Made by a program: the position numbers and the translations under genes. Shown here piece after piece: positions 1-6,612 of a stretch of 64,000 nucleotides of DNA. The notes below the pieces were generated by a model, which ran no database searches, had not been told where the DNA came from, and worked only from the letters and a program-made list of their open reading frames with translations. The DNA comes from Oscillospiraceae bacterium (GTDB lineage Bacteria; Bacillota; Clostridia; Oscillospirales; Acutalibacteraceae). The stretch lies in assembly GCA_003538135.1 (NCBI GenBank), contig DPOR01000001.1, positions 1-64,000 on the forward strand, given 5' to 3'. Each line of letters opens with the position of its first letter. Within the stretch, counting starts at the first letter, position 1.

Positions 1-20
1 CGTCTCTCAAGTGCTCGACT

Positions 21-49
21 ATATTACCACTCTCAGCCTTTTTTGTCAA
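21..49 (-). promoter_or_regulatory. consensus sigma-A promoter firing out of the left edge
   Basis: On the minus strand TTGACA (44-49) and TAATAT (21-26) are separated by exactly 17 bases. The promoter directs transcription off the window, so its gene is not visible. The strength and the short GC-richer start region would suit a stable RNA or highly expressed gene, but that is a guess. Confidence 0.75.
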
Positions 50-130
50 CACCTTTTTTCAACTTTTTTGACCTTTTTCCTAACTTCTCTTACACTTATC
101 CGGGCGTTTCGCGTCGAATATACAAGATAG

Positions 131-163
131 GTGCCGACGGGGCACGATAAGCTCCGTCGGCAC
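131..163. terminator. perfect 10-bp hairpin downstream of pncB
   Basis: GTGCCGACGG (131-140) and CCGTCGGCAC (154-163) form a perfect stem with a 13-base loop just past the end of the pncB unit. The T-run expected of an intrinsic terminator is weak on the minus strand, so the terminator role is inferred from position. Confidence 0.45.
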
Positions 164-179
164 TATATAATGTATAGGG

Positions 180-269
180 TTATTTTAACTTTTTGAACAT
201 TATTACGCCGGTCACGGCAGCCGCGGCGAGTGAAATCGCCGCCGTTAAAATCTTATATTCTTTGCTCAC
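180..269 (-). CDS. 29-residue single-pass membrane micro-protein overlapping pncB
   Basis: A GTG start overlaps the pncB stop codon in a GTGA arrangement, typical of translational coupling. The product is 29 residues: a short polar N-terminus with a Lys/Glu cluster, an Ala/Val/Ile-rich hydrophobic core of about 18 residues, and a basic end (FKKLK). The charge pattern fits one membrane helix with the C-terminus held by positive charge. No family is recognised. Coupling and composition argue that it is real, but ORFs this short can occur by chance. Confidence 0.4.
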   Translation of the reverse strand: MSKEYKILTAAISLAAAAVTGVIMFKKLK

Positions 270-1732
270 TGCTCATCCTTCTTTCCGTGTTCCGCAAGCA
301 GACGCTGCTTTTCGTCCCAGAGCTTCTGCGAGAGGTCGACATAGTAGTTATGAGGATTGTCAAATCTCAAAACCTCATCCCAAAGGGTGTCTATCTGCTC
401 GGCGCAGTACTTTTTCACCTCATCGAGCGGCGGGAACTTGTAGACGCACTCGCCATCCTTGAAGAGCTGGACGGTGAGCGGCTTTGCAACATAGTTTTCG
501 ACAATCTTTCTCTTCCATGTGAAATCGGGGTCGAATATCTCATAGGGCTTTGTATCGTCGATTACCTCATTGTTGAGGGTCACGAGGTCGGCTATAGCCT
601 TGCCGGTCTCGCGGTCAAAGAGTCTCCACGGCCTTTTGAAGCAGGGAGTTGTTATCTTCGCCACATTGTCGCTTATCTTTATTCTCGGGTATATCTTGCC
701 GTCCTTCTCAACGGCGCAGAGCTTGTACACTCCGCCGAGGACGGGGCTCGAGGACGCGGTTATGAGCCTCTCGCCGACGCCGAAGGAATCGACCTTTGCG
801 CCCTGGCTTATCATATCTCTGATAAGATATTCGTCGAGAGAGTTGGAGGCGACTATCGTGCAGTCCTCAAAGCCTGCATCGTCGAGCATTTTGCGCGCCT
901 TGCGCGAGAGGTATGCGATATCGCCGCTGTCGAATCTTATGCCCTTGGGTCTGCAGCCTCTGGGCAGAAGCTCGCGCTTGAATGCCTCAATGGCGTTGGG
1001 CACGCCGGATTTCAATGCGTTATAGGTATCGACGAGCAGGACGCAGTTGTCCGGGTATTCCCTCGCATAGGCGCAGAAAGCCTCGAGCTCGGTATCGAAG
1101 AGCTGAACCCAGCTGTGCGCCATGGTGCCGAGCGCCGGCACACCGAACATGATATCCGAAACGGCGCAGGCGGTTCCGGCGCAGCCGCCGATATATGCGG
1201 CACGCGCACCGTATATTGCGGCATCAAAGCCCTGTGCGCGGCGGGAGCCGAACTCCATTATCGGTCTGCCCTGCGCGGCGCGGACTATTCTGTTTGCTTT
1301 TGTGGCAATGAGGCTCTGATGGTTGATGCAGAGGAGCACCATTGTCTCCACGAACTGAGCCTGCATTATCGGGCCTTTGACGGTAACTATCGGCTCGCCG
1401 GGGAATATCGGAGTACCCTCCGGGACAGCATAAACATCGCAGCTGAATTTAAAATCGGCGAGGTAATCGAGAAACTCCTCGGAGAAGCCTCTGCCGCGCA
1501 GATATTCGATATCCTCGGGCGTAAATTCCAGCCCCTTGAGGTATTCGCACAGCTGCTCGACGCCGGCCATGATGACATATCCGCCGCCGTCGGGCACCTT
1601 GCGGAAGAACATATCGAAGTACGCGACAGCATCCCCCATGCCGTTTTTGAGATAGCCGTTTGCCATCGTCATCTCATAGAAATCGACGAGCATCGTCAGA
1701 TTTCTGCCTTTTAACGAGTTGAATGAATCCAT
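266..1732 (-). CDS. pncB: nicotinate phosphoribosyltransferase
   Basis: Joins nicotinate and PRPP, with ATP hydrolysis, to give nicotinate mononucleotide, the entry step of the Preiss-Handler NAD salvage route in the cytosol. The 488-residue length is normal for the bacterial enzyme. The N-terminus has the family pattern LVDFYEMTMANGY; EFGSRRAQG (about residues 160-168) lines the substrate pocket; and LGTMAHSW carries the His (about 206) that is phosphorylated during ATP-coupled catalysis. A GAAAGGA Shine-Dalgarno sits just upstream of the ATG. The gene is alone on its strand apart from the overlapping 29-residue ORF at its end. Identification is firm. Confidence 0.95.
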   Translation of the reverse strand: MDSFNSLKGRNLTMLVDFYEMTMANGYLKNGMGDAVAYFDMFFRKVPDGGGYVIMAGVEQLCEYLKGLEFTPEDIEYLRGRGFSEEFLDYLADFKFSCDVYAVPEGTPIFPGEPIVTVKGPIMQAQFVETMVLLCINHQSLIATKANRIVRAAQGRPIMEFGSRRAQGFDAAIYGARAAYIGGCAGTACAVSDIMFGVPALGTMAHSWVQLFDTELEAFCAYAREYPDNCVLLVDTYNALKSGVPNAIEAFKRELLPRGCRPKGIRFDSGDIAYLSRKARKMLDDAGFEDCTIVASNSLDEYLIRDMISQGAKVDSFGVGERLITASSSPVLGGVYKLCAVEKDGKIYPRIKISDNVAKITTPCFKRPWRLFDRETGKAIADLVTLNNEVIDDTKPYEIFDPDFTWKRKIVENYVAKPLTVQLFKDGECVYKFPPLDEVKKYCAEQIDTLWDEVLRFDNPHNYYVDLSQKLWDEKQRLLAEHGKKDEQ

Positions 1733-2108
1733 TTGAAAGAGTCCTTTCGTTTTTTCGCTTTATCGTTTACAAAAAAAATATTTTTTATTTTTTTCGGTTA
1801 AAGTCCCGGCAAGAGACGTTCTTAATAATTGCCGAAATCGTCGCAGTCTTTATTTTTTACGGAATTTGCGCGTTTTTTCGTAAATAGTTGATTTTTTCGG
1901 CAAAAAGTCTTTGTTTTTTCTAAAATTTAGGAGATTTGACAAAATGTTTTTAAATTGTAAACAATTTATAATTCCTAAGAAAAAAGTATTGCATTGTAAT
2001 TTTTCATATGATATAATAAAGCCGGTAAAAGTCGAAGCCGCGAAAATCGGCAGAGCTTTACTATTTACCGCCTAAATAGCAGGCGGGAGAATATAGGAGG
2101 TAGGAGTT
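1733..2108. promoter_or_regulatory. AT-rich divergent intergenic region with palindrome and XRE-gene promoter
   Basis: This 376-base spacer separates pncB from the XRE gene. It holds a perfect 8+8 palindrome (TAAATTGT-AA-ACAATTTA, 1951-1968), a candidate operator, and a clear plus-strand promoter TTGCAT (1989-1994), 17 bases, TATAAT (2012-2017). The XRE Shine-Dalgarno AGGAGG lies near 2095. No convincing pncB promoter was pinned down, and no gene is visible. Confidence 0.6.
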
Positions 2109-2348
2109 ATGAGAATCAGAAAGCAGGCGCTCGGAGACAGAAACATTGTCGGAGCTAAAATCGAGCAGAAGAGAAAGAGCATGGGTATGAAGCAGAAGGA
2201 TCTGCTGACTCAGCTCCAGATCAAGGGCATCGACCTCAACGCATCGGGTCTTTCAAAGCTCGAAGGTCAGCTTCGCTATGTTACTGATTTTGAGCTCAAG
2301 GCCATCTCGGAAGTTCTCGGTATGTCTTACGAGGAGCTTCTCGGCTAA
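2109..2348 (+). CDS. XRE/Cro-type helix-turn-helix regulator (79 aa)
   Basis: A minimal DNA-binding protein of 79 residues that is nearly all HTH_3 domain (about residues 14-67). The pattern is IGAKIEQKRKSMGMKQKDLLTQL, a recognition segment around LNASGLSKLEGQ, then the final helix pair ELKAISEVLGMSYEELL. There is no effector or oligomerisation domain. It is monocistronic: strong promoter, good Shine-Dalgarno, and an intrinsic terminator right after the stop. Its AT-rich upstream palindrome may be its own operator. It resembles the second XRE gene at 5935-6189 in size and architecture but differs in sequence. Confidence 0.85.
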   Translation: MRIRKQALGDRNIVGAKIEQKRKSMGMKQKDLLTQLQIKGIDLNASGLSKLEGQLRYVTDFELKAISEVLGMSYEELLG

Positions 2349-2365
2349 GAAACACCTTTCTGAAA

Positions 2366-2401
2366 GAAAGAACTGTATTTCGGTACAGTTCTTTCTTTTT
2401 T
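2366..2401 (+). terminator. intrinsic terminator of the XRE gene
   Basis: A 12-bp stem (2366-2377 with 2384-2395, loop TTTCGG) is followed by T6. It also lies between convergent genes and may stop the minus-strand zinc-ribbon gene. Confidence 0.9.
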
Positions 2402-2419
2402 GCTCATTTTTACTCATTT

Positions 2420-3088
2420 TTATTTTTTCGAGTTGAGGCGGACAACATATGCCACCGCTTCGCAGATAACGGATATCGACACGAAAACGCACATGGTTAT
2501 CAGCGACCAGCGCAGATTGAGGCGGCCGAGCTGATTGAAATCGTAAAGCGCCTCAAGGAAGATGAGAAACACCGCCGCCTCTGCGGAGAGCAGTGCGGGG
2601 ATATGTATCCCCTTTGCTATCTTTTTGGATATCAGCCCCGTAGTCAGCGCGACCATAGCGCATATCACGACGCAAATCGGCACTGCGTAGCTGTAATACC
2701 AGCTGATAAGCCCCTGCATTTTGGCGATATAGAGAAGATAGAGCGCGAGCACGACGAAGCAGATGCCCGCCGTTACGGGCGCAGGAGTCACGCGCAGAAC
2801 GGGGAGAACAAGGAACACCCACGCTACGGCAATAGCGCCGAGGACATAGCCCGCCCAGAATTTATCGCCGGGGTTCAAGATATTTATGACGGTGCATATC
2901 ATTGCCGGGAACACCATGAGCGCCGAGAATATCACGGCGTAGCTCCTTGCGGTTTTTGTCGCTTTTGCAAAGTGGAGTTTCTGTTTTGCGCGGGGCTCGG
3001 CCTTTTTATCGGCGCGCTCACACGCGCCGCAATTCGGGCATATGCCGGTTTTCTCGTCAACAACAGCTCCGCATTTTGTGCAGAACAT
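2420..3088 (-). CDS. zinc-ribbon membrane protein of unknown function
   Basis: The N-terminus is a zinc ribbon (MFCTKCG...GICPNCG, two CxxC pairs) followed by a basic linker and five to six hydrophobic segments spread over the remaining 180 residues, so it is an integral membrane protein with a cytosolic ribbon. Such ribbon-plus-membrane proteins are common in Firmicutes and have no single function. I chose the ATG at 3088 rather than the longer TTG start at 3106, because GAGGTG lies five bases before that ATG and would otherwise be inside the gene. An AT-rich promoter region (TATTAT) is shared with the divergent DUF188 gene. Confidence 0.75.
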   Translation of the reverse strand: MFCTKCGAVVDEKTGICPNCGACERADKKAEPRAKQKLHFAKATKTARSYAVIFSALMVFPAMICTVINILNPGDKFWAGYVLGAIAVAWVFLVLPVLRVTPAPVTAGICFVVLALYLLYIAKMQGLISWYYSYAVPICVVICAMVALTTGLISKKIAKGIHIPALLSAEAAVFLIFLEALYDFNQLGRLNLRWSLITMCVFVSISVICEAVAYVVRLNSKK

Positions 3089-3180
3089 CGCGGCACCTCT
3101 TTTCAAGTGTATAATATTGTTGTATACTATTTTATAATATCACAAAACAGCGAAAAAAACAATCCCGAGGGGGCTACAAA

Positions 3181-3609
3181 ATGAAAATACTGATAGACGC
3201 GGACGGCTGTCCCGTAGTCGACCTATGCATAAAAGCCGCGAAAAGGCACGGGATCGAATGCCTCATACTCTGCGACACCGCGCACATATTCGAGCGCGAG
3301 GGCGCAAGAACCGTCACCGTCTCGAAGGGCGCGGACAGCGTTGACTTCAAAACAGTAAACCTGCTCGAGCGCGGAGACATCGTGGTCACCCAGGATTACG
3401 GACTCGCGGCGATGTGCCTTGCACGCGGAGCAAGGGCGCTCAACCAGAACGGATTGATATACACCTCCGACAACATCGACGCGCTGCTGAACTCACGCTA
3501 TGAAGCAAAGAAAATCCGCATGGCGGGCGGCAGAACAAAGGGCCCGCAGAAGCGCAGGCCGGAGCAAAACGAGGAATTTGAAAAGGCGATTGAAAAGATT
3601 ATCGGATAG
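3181..3609 (+). CDS. YaiI/YqxD (DUF188) family protein
   Basis: At 142 residues it matches the whole UPF0178/DUF188 family length. The family signature is clear: N-terminal ILIDADGCPV, then KGADSVDF and GDIVVTQDYGLAA in the middle, SRY.AKKIRMAGGRTKGPQKR toward the end. The fold is PIN-like and the conserved acidic residues suggest metal-dependent nucleic-acid processing, but no activity is established. It is divergent from the zinc-ribbon gene and followed by a long non-coding stretch. Confidence 0.9.
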   Translation: MKILIDADGCPVVDLCIKAAKRHGIECLILCDTAHIFEREGARTVTVSKGADSVDFKTVNLLERGDIVVTQDYGLAAMCLARGARALNQNGLIYTSDNIDALLNSRYEAKKIRMAGGRTKGPQKRRPEQNEEFEKAIEKIIG

Positions 3610-4288
3610 AGCAGAGAGAGGAAGCGGGAGTTGCGGCGCGGTTGCAAGCGTTCACCCGCGAAAATTACAGCAGCTAACGTATACTGAACCGTGTAGAGGC
3701 GGATATCATCCGCCCGCGGTTTATGCAGTGACGACAGCAGGCGACTAAGCTCGCCTCTATGGTCTGTGTTTGACGTTGAAAATTATCAAACACCGCACAT
3801 CGGAAAGATGAAACAAACGACCCAATAAACCCCGATAAGCGAGTTTTCAATAGCCGCGCCGCAGTGGTAGAAACTAATTGAGAACTGCGAGGGAACGGCG
3901 TACTTTGTACGCCGCACGAGCCCGCACTCGTTCAAGCTCCAGCGCGTTTGCGGGCGAATGTGCCGAGCTGCCTATTGAGTAACACAAGCTATGTACTGCG
4001 GCGCGGCGTTCGCGGGGTCTCGGGGCGAAGCCCTGAGTTTGCTTTTCTTTTGCAGGCGTTTTCTTTTTCAAATAAAAAGAAAATGCCGAAACGCTGTGAA
4101 AGATAAAATATTTCGTTAAGGTAGGTAGCGAAGGTAGTGGGTATAAATTTTATATTATAATATCGTGCCGCCTACGGCGTCAGCGGTGCGTCGAGTCGCC
4201 GCACCCTACAAGGAGGACATTGATAAACAAAACAGTCTATGCAAGGAGGCAAATCCGAATATATAGCAAACAACTATAGCAACCAACA
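3610..4288. repeat. hairpin-rich non-coding repeat stretch
   Basis: About 680 bases without a credible gene. It contains a series of short GC-rich inverted repeats: GGCGGAT/ATCCGCC near 3700, GGCGA/TCGCC near 3740, GGCGTAC/GTACGCC near 3897-3913, GGGCTTCGCCCC near 4021-4032, and GGTGCG/CGCACC near 4181-4205. The look is that of dispersed intergenic palindromic elements (REP/BIME-like). Short ORFs across it are low-complexity byproducts. Two AAGGAGG motifs near 4211 and 4240 lack a convincing ORF. Confidence 0.5.
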
Positions 4289-4319
4289 AAAGCCAAGCAG
4301 AAAAATGCTGCTTGGCTTT
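4289..4319. terminator. hairpin terminator downstream of asnA
   Basis: AAAGCCAAGCAG and CTGCTTGGCTTT form a 12-bp stem. On the minus strand it follows asnA and is trailed by a T-rich stretch; on the plus strand TTTATTTTCTTT follows, so it may work both ways. Confidence 0.75.
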
Positions 4320-4370
4320 CTTTATTTTCTTTAACTGTTTTACGAGCGCCGCCGACGGACGGATATTTTT

Positions 4371-5378
4371 TTACAGCAGGCAGATGCCCTGCGCTCTGAA
4401 CGCATCCACTGTCTCCTGCGACCAGGTGGAGGCCTGAACCTCGCCGATATGCGCCTTTCTCAGGAAGAACATACACATACGCGACTGGCCTATGCCGCCG
4501 CCCATAGTCAGCGGAAGATTGCCGTTGAGCAGGTCGCGCTGGAACGGGAGCTTTGCGCGTTCGGGGCAGCCTCTCTCCTCGAGCTGAGCGGCCAACGACT
4601 CGGCATTGACGCGAATGCCCATGCTCGACAGCTCATATGCCATATCGAGCAGAGGATAATATACGACGATATCGCCGTTGAGACTCCAGTCGTCATAGTC
4701 AGGCGCGCGTCCGTCGTGGATTTCGCCGGAGCGGAGCTTGCCGCCTATCTGCATGATAAACACCGCACCCTTGTCGCGGGCGATTTCATTCTCACGCTGC
4801 TTTGGGGTGAGGTCGGGATACATATCCTCGAGCTCCTGCGTGGTGATAAAATATATCTCGTCGGGCAGGAACTTGCCGACAATGTCATATTCCTCGGCTA
4901 TATACGTCTCCGTATGGCGCAGGCTTCTGTAAATGGCGCGGACGGCTCTCTTGAGGGAATCGACGTTGCGTTGCTCGGGAGTTATTATCTTCTCCCAATC
5001 CCACTGGTCGACAAAGACGGAGTGGATATTATCCGTATCCTCGTCGCGGCGTATGGCGTTCATGTCGGCATAGAGACCCTCACCGGGCTTGAAGCCGTAG
5101 TCCTTGAGGGCGCGGCGCTTCCACTTTGCGAGCGACTGGACTATTTCAACATCGCAGTCCATATCCTTTATGTCGAACGCCACAGGGCGCTCAACGCCGT
5201 TCAATGTATCGTTGAGTCCGGAATCCGAGCGCACGAAAAGCGGCGCGGAGACGCGGGTCAGGTTGAGCTGAATTGCGAGATCCCTCTCAAAGAAATCCTT
5301 GACCTTCTTGATAGCCACCTGAGTCTGCCTGATATCAAGCAGGGGCTTATATCCTGCCGGAAGATAGCTTGAATCCAT
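4371..5378 (-). CDS. asnA: aspartate--ammonia ligase (AsnA-type asparagine synthetase)
   Basis: Makes asparagine from aspartate, ammonia and ATP through an aspartyl-adenylate; the fold is related to class II aspartyl-tRNA synthetase. The start ATG at 5378 (MDSSYLPAGYKPLLDIRQTQ) matches the family N-terminus and gives 335 residues, close to the usual 330. The longer frame to 5453 adds a hydrophobic non-family segment. Recognisable blocks are LNLTRVSAPLFVRSDSGLNDTLNG, VDQWDWEKII, FITTQELEDMYP and the C-terminal GGGIGQSRMCMF motif-3-like region. Monocistronic. Confidence 0.95.
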   Translation of the reverse strand: MDSSYLPAGYKPLLDIRQTQVAIKKVKDFFERDLAIQLNLTRVSAPLFVRSDSGLNDTLNGVERPVAFDIKDMDCDVEIVQSLAKWKRRALKDYGFKPGEGLYADMNAIRRDEDTDNIHSVFVDQWDWEKIITPEQRNVDSLKRAVRAIYRSLRHTETYIAEEYDIVGKFLPDEIYFITTQELEDMYPDLTPKQRENEIARDKGAVFIMQIGGKLRSGEIHDGRAPDYDDWSLNGDIVVYYPLLDMAYELSSMGIRVNAESLAAQLEERGCPERAKLPFQRDLLNGNLPLTMGGGIGQSRMCMFFLRKAHIGEVQASTWSQETVDAFRAQGICLL

Positions 5379-5538
5379 GTCATCACATCCCAAAAATAAA
5401 ACTAATATATATAATATCATTATATCGCGCCTTGTGCAATAAAAATTTTGCACATTAAAGTTAAAAAGGGCGGATACGGCCGTGCGGCAGTCTTTGGCAG
5501 GGTGAATTTCATTGAAAAAAGCGCCTGCATTGCAAGTG

Positions 5539-5587
5539 CTTTTGTATTTGAAAACGACGATGAAAACGACGATTTCAAATACAAAAG
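5539..5587. repeat. perfect 15-bp inverted repeat with internal direct repeat
   Basis: CTTTTGTATTTGAAA (5539-5553) and its exact complement (5573-5587) enclose a 19-base loop made of a repeated ACGACGATGAAA-like unit. It lies between asnA and the tRNA cluster. No T-run follows on either strand, so it is not an obvious terminator. Confidence 0.6.
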
Positions 5588-5620
5588 AAAAGAACGATGA
5601 GTGAAAAGTGAAAAGAACAA

Positions 5621-5656
5621 AGAAACGGCAATCTTCTTTCGAAAATTGCCGTTTCT
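5621..5656 (-). terminator. terminator of the tRNA-Ser unit
   Basis: AGAAACGGCAAT (5621-5632) pairs with ATTGCCGTTTCT (5645-5656). On the minus strand it lies directly after tRNA-Ser(GCT) and leads into a T-rich tail. Confidence 0.8.
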
Positions 5657-5659
5657 TCT

Positions 5660-5750
5660 TGGCGCAGAAGGAGAGACTCGAACTCTCGCGCCGGTTTCCC
5701 GACCTACGCCCTTAGCAGGGGCGCCTCGTCACCAACTTGAGTACTTCTGC
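5660..5750 (-). tRNA. tRNA-Ser (GCT anticodon)
   Basis: The acceptor stem GCAGAAG/CTTCTGC is complete, with discriminator G and an encoded CCA. The anticodon stem CGCCC/GGGCG holds loop CTGCTAA (anticodon GCT). A long variable arm, typical of class II tRNA-Ser, and GTTCGAGTC in the T arm are present. It reads AGC/AGT codons and is co-transcribed behind tRNA-Ser(TGA). Confidence 0.95.
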
Positions 5751-5786
5751 ATGGTAACTTATATTATAAAGTTTTGTTGTTGTCGC

Positions 5787-5875
5787 TGGCGGAGAGAGTG
5801 GGATTCGAACCCACGGTACGTTGCCGTACGACGGTTTTCAAGACCGTTCCGTTATAACCGCTTCGGTATCTCTCC
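5787..5875 (-). tRNA. tRNA-Ser (TGA anticodon)
   Basis: The acceptor stem GGAGAGA/TCTCTCC is complete, with discriminator G and an encoded CCA. The anticodon stem ACGGT/ACCGT frames loop CTTGAAA (anticodon TGA). A long variable arm and GGTTCGAATCC T-arm are present. It is the first gene of the two-tRNA unit. Confidence 0.95.
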
Positions 5876-5889
5876 ATAAAGCGTAAGTT

Positions 5890-5918
5890 ATTCTAACACA
5901 AATCAAATGCCTTGTCAA
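5890..5918 (-). promoter_or_regulatory. promoter of the tRNA-Ser pair
   Basis: Minus strand TTGACA (5913-5918), 17 bases, TAGAAT (5890-5895), ending 14 bases before the first tRNA. Confidence 0.85.
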
Positions 5919-5934
5919 CGCTTTTGTGTGAATT

Positions 5935-6189
5935 TTATTTTCCGATATCCTGTCTGAGCAAGGCTTCAAGGCTCACTCCGAGGGTGTCGGCTATCACGAT
6001 AACCTCGATGTCCGTCACAAAGCGTTTACCGCACTCGATGCGCTGAACGGCGTTTTTGTCTATATCGAGCCCCGCGAGCTGAAATGCATCGGCGAGCTGC
6101 CGCTGCGAAAGCTCCATATTTTTGCGCAGAACGGCTATATTTTTTCCGCAGACATTGTTAAGCCCGTCTTTTGCTTTGTTGATAAACAT
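5935..6189 (-). CDS. XRE-family transcriptional repressor (84 aa)
   Basis: A small HTH regulator with the pattern NIAVLRKNMELSQRQLADAFQLAG (first helices), DIDKNAVQRIECGKRFVTD (recognition region), then IADTLGVSLEALL. The start is set at 6189 because GGAGG sits eight bases upstream; the frame extends to 6222 but without a ribosome site. Its promoter region carries two similar 19-bp palindromic sites that also straddle the promoter of the divergent membrane-protein gene, so it very likely represses itself and that neighbour. It resembles regulators of stress or phage-defence-type divergons, but no ligand is visible. Confidence 0.85.
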   Translation of the reverse strand: MFINKAKDGLNNVCGKNIAVLRKNMELSQRQLADAFQLAGLDIDKNAVQRIECGKRFVTDIEVIVIADTLGVSLEALLRQDIGK

Positions 6190-6202
6190 AAAAAAGCCTC
6201 CG

Positions 6203-6274
6203 AGACATTCAGTGCTTGTCAATAAGGCTATTATATGTTATGATTAGATAAATATTGACATTCACTAAATGTCA
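6203..6274. promoter_or_regulatory. divergent operator-promoter region for XRE repressor and membrane protein
   Basis: Two 19-bp sites, AGACATTCAGTGCTTGTCA (6203-6221) and TGACATTCACTAAATGTCA (6256-6274), agree at 14 of 19 positions and have dyad symmetry (TGACA...TGTCA). The minus -10 TATAAT (6230-6235) has a weak -35 TCAATA inside the second site. The plus promoter TTGTCA (6217-6222), 16 bases, TATGAT (6239-6244) has its -35 inside the first site. Occupancy of both sites would shut both promoters. Confidence 0.7.
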
Positions 6275-6294
6275 CGGTTAAGAGGCGAAATTAT

Positions 6295-6542
6295 ATGTTC
6301 AAAAAAAAAACAAGTCCGAAAAGTACAACAACAAGAAATCTCGTCAGAGGAAACTAAAAGCCTTTGAGATCTCAGCGTTTGTAATGATGCTTCTGTCTCT
6401 CTTTGCGGGAATGGCTTTTCTTGCTTCGGGTTGTTTTTCTTTTCTTCGCTCGGGAAATTCATCCTCTTTCCTTTTCTGCTCGGTATTCGCTCTTGCATTT
6501 TTTATATTTGCCGTCTTTTTCTTGTTATTTTCACTAATTTGA
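6295..6542 (+). CDS. two-helix membrane protein, out of frame at an A10 tract
   Basis: An ATG at 6295 with AGAGG upstream opens a frame that stops after 20 codons. One extra A in the run of ten A (6301-6310) would restore a continuous 82-residue protein ending at 6542: a Lys/Arg-rich N-terminus (about residues 3-22), a first hydrophobic helix (about 25-50), a short polar turn, and a second helix (about 58-82). The coding pattern of the second frame is clear and it has no start codon of its own. Either the gene is switched by tract-length change or RNA-polymerase or ribosome slippage, or it is a decayed gene or a sequencing error. It is divergent from the XRE repressor and shares its operators. 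Confidence 0.55.
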
Positions 6543-6612
6543 TCAATAAACAACTTCCCTAATGTAGCAATTTGTGATATGATTATCGCATACCGAACGA
6601 CGGAGGGAATAT

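Noticed and set aside
230..1714. 494-residue plus-strand ORF antisense to pncB
   Set aside because: Reverse-strand shadow of a clear enzyme gene in GC-rich DNA; the same applies to other long antisense frames over feoB, the Ca2+ ATPase and spoIIE.
3874..4071. 65-residue basic ORF on the minus strand in the repeat stretch
   Set aside because: Low-complexity, driven by GC palindromes, no ribosome site; such frames recur in repeat DNA.
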